A stretch of 41,539 nt of DNA, taken from NCBI GenBank assembly GCA_022706235.1, contig JAKJCY010000008.1:1-41539 (forward strand), written 5' to 3'. The stretch is from Candidatus Hydrogenedentota bacterium. Lineage in GTDB: Bacteria; Hydrogenedentota; Hydrogenedentia; Hydrogenedentales; CAITNO01. The position numbers were made by a program, and so were the translations under genes. The notes below the pieces were generated by a model. It was not told the DNA's origin and did no database searches. It saw only the letters and a list, made by a program, of their open reading frames with translations. Below are positions 27,080 through 33,457 of the stretch, piece by piece (the stretch's first letter is position 1; every line of letters begins with the position of its first letter).

Positions 27080-29623
27080 ATGATTGACAAAATAAACAAG
27101 CGACGCAACATCAAGTCCAAGCCCGTCAAAACGTCCCGTACCCGCAAACCCCAGGACTTGACGGTGGAAGAATGGCAAATCGCGCTGCGCCGCGAGTACG
27201 GCCGTGCTCAGGATTTTTCGTTGAAGAACCTGAGTAAAGAACCGTTCTTCTCGGAATTCTCGGTCACCAACGCTACGAACCGACACACCTACCGTGTCGT
27301 TATTCGAGGCAAAAAACCGGGACTTAATTTCTGTTCCTGCCCGGACTTTGCCGTAAATACCTTGGGCACCTGCAAGCACATCGAGTGGACCCTTGCCAAA
27401 CTGGAACGCAAGCATGGTGCCAAAAAAGCCTTTCGGGAAGGCTATCGCCCTTCTTTTTCCGAGGTATATCTCGAATACGGGCCCCAGCGGCGTGTTCGAT
27501 TCGGGCGCGGTACCCTTTTCCCGGCGGATATGAATGGCCTGGTCACCCGGTATTTCAATCTGGACGACATGTTGCGTCCGGATAAGACCGGAAAATTTGA
27601 GGGATTTATGCGCGAGCTGGCCAAATTTGACCATGAAGTCCGCGTCTATGACGATGCGTTGGAGTTTATCGGCCGCTTGCGCGACCGGGAGGTGCTGGAA
27701 AAGAAGATCGAAAAGGATTTCGCTGAGCTAACCCCGACCTTGAACGGGATGCTCAGGACCAAACTGTATCCGTATCAACAAAAGGGGGCACTGTTCGCCG
27801 CACGCGCGGGTCGATGCCTGATCGCGGACGACATGGGCCTGGGCAAAACGGTTCAGGCCATTGGCGCAGCGGAACTGCTGGCCAAGGTGGCCTGTGTCCA
27901 GCGGGTGCTGGTGGTGTGTCCTACCTCGCTCAAGTACCAGTGGAAATATGAAATCGAACGCTTCACCAGGCGTAAGGCGGAGGTCATCCTCGGGTTATAC
28001 CCCTATCGTAAAACCCTGTACCAGACTGATTCCTTCTATAAAATCGTCAATTATGACATTGTTTCCCGGGATTTGGAACTGATCCATGGCTGGGCGCCGG
28101 ACCTGGTGATATTGGATGAAGCCCAGCGCATCAAAAACTGGAAAACACGGCGTGCCCAGGCGGTCAAGCGGTTGCGTTCTGAGTATGCCATCGTATTGAC
28201 CGGGACCCCGCTGGAGAACAGGCTTGAGGAACTGCATTCCCTCATGGAATTCGTCGACCAGTACCATCTCGGCCCTCTGTTCCGGTTTCTGCACAATCAC
28301 CAGCATACCGATGACAGCGGGCGGGTAATCGGCTATCATAGCCTAGACCGCATCCAGGAAAGCCTGGCACCGGTGCTGTTGCGCCGGCACAAGGACCAGG
28401 TGTTGCGCGAACTGCCCGAACGGGCCGACAAGCATTTTTTTGTGGACATGACCCAGGAGCAATGGGAGATACACGAGAGCAACCGTGAGGTGGTGGCAAA
28501 AATTGTGGCCAAATGGCGCCGCTTCGGTTTCCTTACCGAAGCGGACCAGCGCAAACTCATGGTCGCCCTGCAACTGATGCGCATGTCCTGCAACAGCACT
28601 TATCTGATAGACCATGAGACGGACAAAAGCTGCAAGATGGACGAGTGCATGTCCCTCATCGAAGACCTCTTCGAAATGCCCGGCGTCAAAATCGTGATCT
28701 TCAGCCAATGGCTGCGCACCCACGAAATGCTGATCCGTCGCCTGGACGCCCACAAGCGCGATTATGCCTATTTCCACGGCAGTCTGGAACAACGAAAACG
28801 CAAGGCGGTGCTGGACCGTTTTAAGTCGGACGCGGACTGCCGCGTGCTGCTGTGCACCGATTCCGGCGGCGTAGGCCTCAACCTACAGGAGGCCTCGGCG
28901 GTCATCATCATGGATCAACCGTGGAACCCGGCGATTTTGGAACAGCGCATCGGCCGCGTACACCGCCTCGGGCAGCAGCGCAGCGTTCAGGTGTATCATT
29001 TCATCGCCCGCGGCACCATCGAACAAAATATGCTCGATGTGATCAAATTCAAGACCTCCGTTTTCAAAGGCGTGCTAGACGGCGGTGAAACGGAAGTGTT
29101 CCTGGGCAAGGCCAAGATGAACAAGTTCATGGAAACCGTGGAAGAAGTATCTTCATCCACAACCGAACAACCGCCGGTTCCTGTCACCGAGGAACCTGGC
29201 CTCACGGATGAAGTAACGGAAAAAGTCCCCATTTTTGTAGATGCTGAAAAGGCTTCCGCTCCATCAACCGATACCGGCCTGGCGGAAATCCCTGCAGCCG
29301 GAATTCCGGCCGCTGAAAAACCCGGTGCAGTACCTGCGCCTTCAGCGCAAGGCTGGGAGACCCTCGTACAGGCAGGTATGCAGTTCATCGGTGTTCTGGC
29401 AAACGTCTTTCAGTCTGCCCCAACCGGCAACGCACCTCCACACGACCAGGAACCGGGCATTCCTCACGCCATAATCGCCAAGGATGAACACACGGGCGCC
29501 CCCCAGCTTCGCATTCCCCTGCCCGACCCCGCAACCGCGGGGAAACTCGCCGACATGCTGACCCTGTTTGGCAACGCCATGCGCGCGCTCGGCACGAGAC
29601 AGGATGAAGAAAAGAAGCGGTAG
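27080..29623 (+). CDS. SWIM zinc finger SNF2-family helicase
   Basis: This 847-residue protein starts with a SWIM zinc finger: Cys85-x-Cys87-x10-Cys98-x-His100. A SNF2/RapA-type DNA translocase follows. Motif I is 'IADDMGLGKTVQAIGAAELL' near residue 250, the DEAH-like box is 'DEAQRIKN' near 346, and motif III is 'LTGTPLENRLEEL'. Motifs V and VI are 'GVGLNLQEASAVIIMDQPWN' and 'EQRIGRVHRLGQ', at about 597-633. Such proteins move on double-stranded DNA and can act in repair, transcription recycling or phage defence. The last 150 residues are a Pro/Ala/Glu/Thr-rich linker, then a short Leu-rich helix. ATG 27080 is chosen over 26993 because AAAGG precedes it and the upstream residues fall in repeat DNA. 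Confidence 0.88.
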   Translation: MIDKINKRRNIKSKPVKTSRTRKPQDLTVEEWQIALRREYGRAQDFSLKNLSKEPFFSEFSVTNATNRHTYRVVIRGKKPGLNFCSCPDFAVNTLGTCKHIEWTLAKLERKHGAKKAFREGYRPSFSEVYLEYGPQRRVRFGRGTLFPADMNGLVTRYFNLDDMLRPDKTGKFEGFMRELAKFDHEVRVYDDALEFIGRLRDREVLEKKIEKDFAELTPTLNGMLRTKLYPYQQKGALFAARAGRCLIADDMGLGKTVQAIGAAELLAKVACVQRVLVVCPTSLKYQWKYEIERFTRRKAEVILGLYPYRKTLYQTDSFYKIVNYDIVSRDLELIHGWAPDLVILDEAQRIKNWKTRRAQAVKRLRSEYAIVLTGTPLENRLEELHSLMEFVDQYHLGPLFRFLHNHQHTDDSGRVIGYHSLDRIQESLAPVLLRRHKDQVLRELPERADKHFFVDMTQEQWEIHESNREVVAKIVAKWRRFGFLTEADQRKLMVALQLMRMSCNSTYLIDHETDKSCKMDECMSLIEDLFEMPGVKIVIFSQWLRTHEMLIRRLDAHKRDYAYFHGSLEQRKRKAVLDRFKSDADCRVLLCTDSGGVGLNLQEASAVIIMDQPWNPAILEQRIGRVHRLGQQRSVQVYHFIARGTIEQNMLDVIKFKTSVFKGVLDGGETEVFLGKAKMNKFMETVEEVSSSTTEQPPVPVTEEPGLTDEVTEKVPIFVDAEKASAPSTDTGLAEIPAAGIPAAEKPGAVPAPSAQGWETLVQAGMQFIGVLANVFQSAPTGNAPPHDQEPGIPHAIIAKDEHTGAPQLRIPLPDPATAGKLADMLTLFGNAMRALGTRQDEEKKR

Positions 29624-29716
29624 CGCGTTTTTACAGCAGCTGGGACTGTAGGTTCTTTTGTTGGACCTGTAGGATTCTATAGCAGGCCATCGTGTTTTAA
29701 GGTGTCAACTACTTGC

Positions 29717-30037
29717 TTAATGAAACAAGGTGTTTATCGGGCGTATCCGAGCTATATTCTTTTTCAACGCGCGGGTGGCATCCCAAAGGTCCACGGCACG
29801 CTGGGCTTTCAGCCAGTATTCAGGGGAATTGCCAAAGAAGCGTCCCAACCGAACCGCCAGCTCGGGACTGAGTGAACGCCGTTCGCGAAGCAGTTCATTG
29901 ATGGTCTGCCGTGAAACGCCCACAGCATCAGCCAGCGACGCCGCACTCAGGCCATATTCCGGAAGAAAATCTTCACGAAGCATTTCTCCGGGATGGGTGG
30001 GGCGAATGGTTCTTTCTACTGTATTTGGAAGGCTCAT
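29717..30037 (-). CDS. higA: HigA-type antitoxin
   Basis: This 106-residue protein is a helix-turn-helix antitoxin of the HigA/VapI group. It opens with the family hallmark 'RPTHPGEMLREDFLPEYGLS'. The DNA-binding helices 'ASLADAVGVSRQTINELLRE' follow, then 'LAVRLGRFFGNSPEYWLKAQ'. It should neutralise the toxin encoded upstream and repress the shared promoter. The ATG at 30037 has GGGAGATAGG upstream. It begins 14 bp after the higB stop, in the toxin-first order typical of higBA. Confidence 0.93.
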   Translation of the reverse strand: MSLPNTVERTIRPTHPGEMLREDFLPEYGLSAASLADAVGVSRQTINELLRERRSLSPELAVRLGRFFGNSPEYWLKAQRAVDLWDATRALKKNIARIRPINTLFH

Positions 30038-30051
30038 AAACCTATCTCCCG

Positions 30052-30333
30052 TTAGTGATAGTCCGTAATTTCGACGTCATAAGCATTGCCCGCCATGAAA
30101 CGGAAGCATATACGCCATTGGTCGTTAATCGCTATTGAATAAAATCCCTTACGGTCCCTTCCCAATCCATGCAACCGGTTGCTTGGAGGTATCTTCAAGT
30201 CGTCCAAACATGTCGCCAGGTCAACATATTCCAATTTGCGTATTGCGCGTTTGAGAATATCCGGCGATACTCTCCGCGATTGTCCAAGCGTATACAACTC
30301 CTGCGTATGACGATCGGCAAAAGTCTTTATCAT
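30052..30333 (-). CDS. higB: HigB-type toxin (RelE/ParE superfamily)
   Basis: This 93-residue protein is a HigB-like plasmid-maintenance killer toxin. It starts 'MIKTFADRHTQELYTLGQSR' and ends with the conserved 'LHGLGRDRKGFYSIAINDQW' and 'RICFRFMAGNAYDVEITDYH'. Relatives cut mRNA at the ribosome. The family start fits ATG 30333 exactly. The promoter -10 box lies only 6 nt upstream, which predicts that transcription begins at the start codon. Loss of the pair would leave the stable toxin, so the module may stabilise this accessory region. Confidence 0.93.
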   Translation of the reverse strand: MIKTFADRHTQELYTLGQSRRVSPDILKRAIRKLEYVDLATCLDDLKIPPSNRLHGLGRDRKGFYSIAINDQWRICFRFMAGNAYDVEITDYH

Positions 30334-30339
30334 AGTATA

Positions 30340-30368
30340 ATTGTAACATGTAACGTGACGCGTGTCAA
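30340..30368 (-). promoter_or_regulatory. Strong sigma-70 promoter of higBA
   Basis: On the minus strand a perfect TTGACA (30368-30363) and TACAAT (30345-30340) are separated by exactly 17 bp. The higB ATG follows 6 nt after the -10. Around the -35, TGAC-GCGT-GTCA (about 30356-30367) is a short palindrome that could be a HigA operator. Confidence 0.85.
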
Positions 30369-30634
30369 GCGATTAAGAAAAAACAGGAATAGAATACATA
30401 ATACGCCGCTATTCGTCCCTTAATGTTTGCTGACTTTTTCCATGTCCTCTTTCGGCACGCACCATCAAAGGTCTTATTTCAGCCTTCAGCCTTCATCATT
30501 CAGCCTTCACCATTCAGCCTTCTGCAAACACCTTTCCGATGCGTTTCATCAGGCGGCAGCCCCCGCTTCCGGCGCGTCCGATAGGACAAGACGCAACACA
30601 TCTTCTTTTTCACAATAGGACAAGCACGGGGTAT
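30369..30634. other. Intergenic region with TTCAGCC repeats
   Basis: No gene is seen. Positions 30480-30523 carry imperfect repeats of CAGCCTTCA and CATTCAGCCTTC. A related heptamer array lies at 31413-31475, so the PIN gene pair is bracketed by similar short repeats. Confidence 0.55.
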
Positions 30635-30826
30635 TCATGATGCCCTGCGAGCGGGACGCTTTGGTAGATTACGCTTTCTTTTGGGCGCCGCCACAACCAC
30701 CCGGTCCGTACGCTGTGCAGCCTCGTTGCGTAAACGCGTACAAAGCAGGCCGACATCTCCCTGTACTTCGCGGTTCAATTGATCCTTCGCCCGGTAAACC
30801 GCTCTCAATACAGCATCTACACGCAT
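30635..30826 (-). CDS. Small protein partnered with the PIN gene (antitoxin candidate)
   Basis: This 63-residue, strongly basic protein starts 3 bp after the PIN gene's stop codon, with AGGAG overlapping the end of the PIN gene. It opens 'MRVDAVLRAVYRAKDQLNRE' and ends 'APKRKRNLPKRPARRAS'. Small proteins of this style ('...RARD...') often follow PIN genes of this family. I infer an antitoxin or companion role from position only; it has no recognisable DNA-binding fold. Confidence 0.55.
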   Translation of the reverse strand: MRVDAVLRAVYRAKDQLNREVQGDVGLLCTRLRNEAAQRTDRVVVAAPKRKRNLPKRPARRAS

Positions 30827-30829
30827 TAT

Positions 30830-31306
30830 CTATTCTCCTAACAATTCCTCAGGAGTACATATATGAGGAACAAACATACCAAGCTTCTCGTGGAATTCCC
30901 GCAATCGCAACAACGCAAACGCATTGGCAAGATGCCGAAAATTCCACGTGCATAAGAAATCCATTTCATGAATGCCGGCGTATGCCAGATGCGTGGCGTC
31001 GCCGGCGCTGCCCGGCGGCACGATACCGTCCTCGAGATACAACTGCGCCAACCGCTCAACATCCCTATTCAACTCCAGTAAAGGAAACTGCGCAAGAAAA
31101 TCACGGCGGTACGCAGCAGCTTTCGTGTCGCCACCGGAACACTCGGACAATACAAGGTCGGAAATAAACACTGAAAACACGCCCTGGTCGCGTTGCCACC
31201 ATCTGCGCGTAATCTCCTGACGGCCAAGCACAATGATATCACGAGACGGTTTCGCCAGCAAATAACTTGGTACCGTTGTTTCCAAATATAGTTTCTTTAG
31301 AGCCAT
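30830..31306 (-). CDS. PIN-domain protein, toxin-like
   Basis: This 158-residue protein has a PIN ribonuclease fold. It opens 'KKLYLETTVPSYLLAKPSRD', where the first acidic residue of the active site is Glu8, somewhat unlike the usual Asp. 'FISDLVLSECSGGD' carries the second acidic residue. The later acidic site is in 'GSAGDATHLAYAGIHEMDFL', and the usual 'TWNFRHLANA' follows. The closing 'ICTPEELLGE' is typical of this PIN subgroup. Relatives are toxin components that cut RNA. The start ATG 31306 has only a weak ribosome binding site. It forms a two-gene unit with the 63-residue protein downstream. Confidence 0.8.
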   Translation of the reverse strand: MALKKLYLETTVPSYLLAKPSRDIIVLGRQEITRRWWQRDQGVFSVFISDLVLSECSGGDTKAAAYRRDFLAQFPLLELNRDVERLAQLYLEDGIVPPGSAGDATHLAYAGIHEMDFLCTWNFRHLANAFALLRLREFHEKLGMFVPHICTPEELLGE

Positions 31307-31476
31307 GCTGATGGGCTACCAGGGTTGCTTTGAAATACACATGACGACTTCCAATGGGCAGTCATTTCTATACACATTATCTTACCATAATCAAGGCCCT
31401 TCAGACTTCAGCCTTCATACTTCATACTTCATACTTCATACTTCATCCTTCATCCTTCGCCCTTTAGCCTTTGCCT
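31307..31476. repeat. Intergenic with heptanucleotide tandem repeat
   Basis: At 31413-31475 there are nine consecutive 7-mers: four CTTCATA, two CTTCATC and three decayed copies. The perfect part can change by slippage. No gene is present between the PIN start and the DGR terminator region. Confidence 0.75.
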
Positions 31477-31524
31477 AAAAGGCCCGGGCGACCCTTCGCA
31501 CACGGCTACCAGGCCACCCGGGCC
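31477..31524 (-). terminator. Possible terminator of the DGR transcript
   Basis: On the minus strand GGCCCGGG (31524-31517) pairs with CCCGGGCC (31488-31481), and TTTT follows at 31480-31477. The stem is 8 bp of pure G/C, but the loop is long (28 nt) and the T-run short, so termination is plausible rather than certain. Confidence 0.45.
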
Positions 31525-31587
31525 GGGTTCTGTATTTGTCCATGCGCGTGTCATAGTCGCGCACGGCGCGGGAACAGGCCTGTAGTC

Positions 31588-31685
31588 TCCCGTAACGCCC
31601 TTTCGGGCTGCGCGCTCCGGGACATTGTCCTGGGACACGCCGCTTTCGGCGTTCACCGGCGGTGAAGACCGAAACCCGGGTTCGG
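31588..31685 (-). ncRNA. Structured RNA region downstream of the template repeat
   Basis: Four small hairpins lie in a row just beyond the TR. CCGAA/TTCGG arms are at 31669-31673 and 31681-31685. A 6-bp stem TTCACC/GGTGAA with a 3-nt loop is at 31652-31666. CGCCG/CGGCG with an AAAG loop on the minus strand is at 31638-31651. GCCC/GGGC with a GAAA tetraloop on the minus strand is at 31597-31608, enclosed by TCCCG/CGGGA (31588-31592 and 31618-31622). In the Bordetella phage DGR, a structured spacer beside the TR is needed for cDNA priming. I infer a similar role here. Confidence 0.55.
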
Positions 31686-31689
31686 GAGT

Positions 31690-31826
31690 CTTGCGGGACG
31701 AAACCGAAACCGCGACGCGGAACCCGTTGTTGTTGTTCCTGTTGTCCGGGTTGTTCCTGTTGCGGTTGGCCGAGCGGGTGTTCCTGTTGTTGTTGTTCCA
31801 GGAGCCGCCCCGCAGCACACGATACG
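31690..31826 (-). repeat. DGR template repeat (TR)
   Basis: This 137-bp segment aligns without gaps to the 3' end of the target gene (33321-33457, offset 1631). On the minus strand its core is packed with AAC codons, giving Asn-rich translation such as 'GGSWNNNNRNTRSANRNR'. This is the usual design of DGR templates, where A is the mutable base. Between 31727 and 31797 all 15 differences from the VR are A in the TR and G in the VR. The flanks are identical, including a 16-nt G/C-rich block (31711-31726). It begins 3 nt after the RT stop codon. It is not a gene remnant, because no start or full domain precedes it. Confidence 0.93.
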
Positions 31827-31828
31827 TC

Positions 31829-32860
31829 CTATCCGGCCGGCCCCCCCGAAAAAGACACGCGCGAAAACACGGCCCGGCGCAAGCCCCAGGTGTCCGCGTG
31901 CCGCGCATGTCCGATCCAGCTCATCACGCTTGCGCGCACGGCATCGCGGTCTATCGAACCGACGCGATACCCGCGCGCAAGTTTCTTCAATTTGCGTTGG
32001 AAACGGTAGCCGTTCATCGGGCGCAGGCGCCGATGCTCCGGCCAAATGCGATAGCCCATGAAATCACAGCCTTCCTCTACGGGAAAAATGGTGCGTTTGC
32101 GCGCATGCAACCGCGCCCCAATCGCTTCCAACCGTTCTTCTATCCGCGGTATAAGCGATCCTAAAAACCTCTTATCATCATGCAAAATCACGAAATCATC
32201 CACATACCGGATGTACCGCCTGCAATGAAGGTCTTCCTTAATCCAATGGTCAAAGTCGTTCAGATACACATTCGCGAAAAATTGACTGGTCTGATTGCCA
32301 ATAGGCAACCCGGCGCCGGACGGCCACAGCAGCCCGTCGTCGCCCCAACTGCGCAACACCCGTTCACACAGCCATAATACATCCCGGTCCGCGATGCGTC
32401 GCGACAGTTGCGCATAGAGCGCCTCATGGCAAATACTCGGGAAATACCGGGCAATATCGCACTTCAGCACATACCGCGCCTGGCGCGAGAACGCCGTATA
32501 CCGATCCGCCGCCGCATGGGTTCCTTTGCCCTTTCGGCATGCGTAACTGTCATAGATAAAAACAGGCTCGAAGAGCGGCTCGATGATATTGCACAAGGCA
32601 TGATGCACCACCCGGTCACGAAAGGGCGCCGCACAAATCAGGCGGCGCTTCGCTTCCTGCACATAAAACTCCCGATAGGGGCCGGGCTGCCAACGGCAGG
32701 TCGTCAATTCCTCCTGCAGGGCAAGCAGATTGTCCTCGAGCCGCACATGAAACGCAAATACGTCCGGACGGCAGCGCTTGCCCCGCTGCGCCTTGCGCGC
32801 CGCTTCGTAGAGATTTTTGAAGGAACACAAATCAGGATAGAGATGCTTCCACGTCTTCAT
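31829..32860 (-). CDS. DGR reverse transcriptase
   Basis: This 343-residue protein is a group II-related reverse transcriptase of the DGR type. Catalytic motifs are 'LKCDIARYFPSICHEALY' (first Asp) and 'YIRYVDDFVILHDDK' (YxDD near residue 220). The family-specific 'GLPIGNQTSQFFANVYLNDF' motif has the form I-G-x-x-x-S-Q that sets DGR RTs apart. 'KTIFPVEEGCDFMGYRI'-type sequence follows ('RKRTIFPVEEGCDFMGYRIW'). There is no maturase or integrase domain. The start ATG 32860 lies within the end of avd (29-nt overlap), with AGGAAG upstream. It ends 3 nt before the TR, so the TR is probably in the same transcript. Confidence 0.96.
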   Translation of the reverse strand: MKTWKHLYPDLCSFKNLYEAARKAQRGKRCRPDVFAFHVRLEDNLLALQEELTTCRWQPGPYREFYVQEAKRRLICAAPFRDRVVHHALCNIIEPLFEPVFIYDSYACRKGKGTHAAADRYTAFSRQARYVLKCDIARYFPSICHEALYAQLSRRIADRDVLWLCERVLRSWGDDGLLWPSGAGLPIGNQTSQFFANVYLNDFDHWIKEDLHCRRYIRYVDDFVILHDDKRFLGSLIPRIEERLEAIGARLHARKRTIFPVEEGCDFMGYRIWPEHRRLRPMNGYRFQRKLKKLARGYRVGSIDRDAVRASVMSWIGHARHADTWGLRRAVFSRVSFSGGPAG

Positions 32861-33221
32861 GGAAAGACTTCCTGCGCTGTTGTTTCATCCACCCGCCCAA
32901 TTGACGGCCGATTTCATCCATCATTTTCGCCGCATATTCATAACGCCGCAGGTCAAGACAGCCCAAATCACGACTCAATCGAATCAACATGCGCAACGAT
33001 TCCAGATCGTCACTTAATTCCTGCAACAGGGTTCGTTTGTCGTGGCGCAAACAGGCTTGTTGACCTAAAACAAGCATGTCCAGCACCACCCTATCCAGAC
33101 GATCACCCAACGTGACGCGCCAGTTTTTAGGATAACGGTTCGTGGCCTTCATCAGCCAAAGACTTAAATCATATAAACACACCAAAACCCGCGGTTCACA
33201 CTCGCTGTTAGGCTCTTTCAT
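32832..33221 (-). CDS. avd: DGR accessory variability determinant (Avd)
   Basis: This 129-residue basic, all-helical protein fits the bacterial Avd four-helix bundle. Typical features are 'LYDLSLWLMKATNRYPKNWR', 'LGDRLDRVVLDMLVLG', 'LQELSDDLESLRMLIRLSRD' and the near-universal 'AAKMMDEIGRQLGGWMKQQR'. Avd forms a pentamer that binds the RT and the template RNA and is needed for mutagenic cDNA synthesis. The ATG at 33221 has only a modest upstream GAAG. It lies 99 bp after the target stop codon and overlaps the RT start. Confidence 0.9.
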   Translation of the reverse strand: MKEPNSECEPRVLVCLYDLSLWLMKATNRYPKNWRVTLGDRLDRVVLDMLVLGQQACLRHDKRTLLQELSDDLESLRMLIRLSRDLGCLDLRRYEYAAKMMDEIGRQLGGWMKQQRRKSFHEDVEASLS

Positions 33222-33245
33222 ACTTCAAAATTCCAAATTTTTTTT

Positions 33246-33273
33246 AGCAAGGGGGGAAGGCTCCCCCCTTGCA
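33246..33273. repeat. G/C-rich hairpin downstream of the VR
   Basis: GCAAGGGGGG at 33247-33256 is perfectly complementary to CCCCCCTTGC at 33263-33272. An added A-T pair inside gives an 11-bp stem with a 4-nt loop. It starts 49 bp past the target stop codon. Hairpin/cruciform elements with 4-nt loops after the VR are known in phage and bacterial DGRs and raise retrohoming efficiency. Confidence 0.8.
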
Positions 33274-33320
33274 TCCCCCCTCAAGACCAAGGACCAAGAT
33301 TCCAAGTGCCAAGGATCCGG

Positions 33321-33457
33321 CTAGCGGGACGAAACCGACAACGCGACGCGGAACCCGCCGTCGCTGTCCCTGTCGTCCGGGTTGTCCCTGTCGCGGTCGG
33401 CCGAGCGGGCGTTCCCGTCGTCGTCGTCCCAGGAGCCGCCCCGCAGCACACGATACG
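33321..33457 (-). repeat. DGR variable repeat (VR)
   Basis: This is the last 137 bp of the target gene, encoding residues about 514-558 and the TAG stop. It matches the TR except at 15 A-to-G sites in the core and at three flank positions nearest the stop (33323, 33339, 33341), which distinguish the two ends. The 16-nt identical block 33342-33357 is the likely initiation-of-mutagenic-homology site. The encoded core is Asp-rich ('GGSWDDDDGNARSADRDR'). Confidence 0.93.

Noticed and set aside
30635-30826. Considered a standard VapB antitoxin
   Set aside because: It lacks the AbrB, MetJ or Phd-like N-terminal DNA-binding pattern and comes after, not before, the PIN gene. It is kept only as an antitoxin candidate.
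31413-31475. Repeats considered as a CRISPR array
   Set aside because: The units are 7 bp, directly adjacent and without spacers. No cas genes are present.
31450-31908. 152-codon minus-strand frame that reads through the TR
   Set aside because: It encodes only the TR copy of the FGE C-terminus with unrelated sequence on both sides. The A-specific differences from the VR show it is a template, not a broken second target gene.
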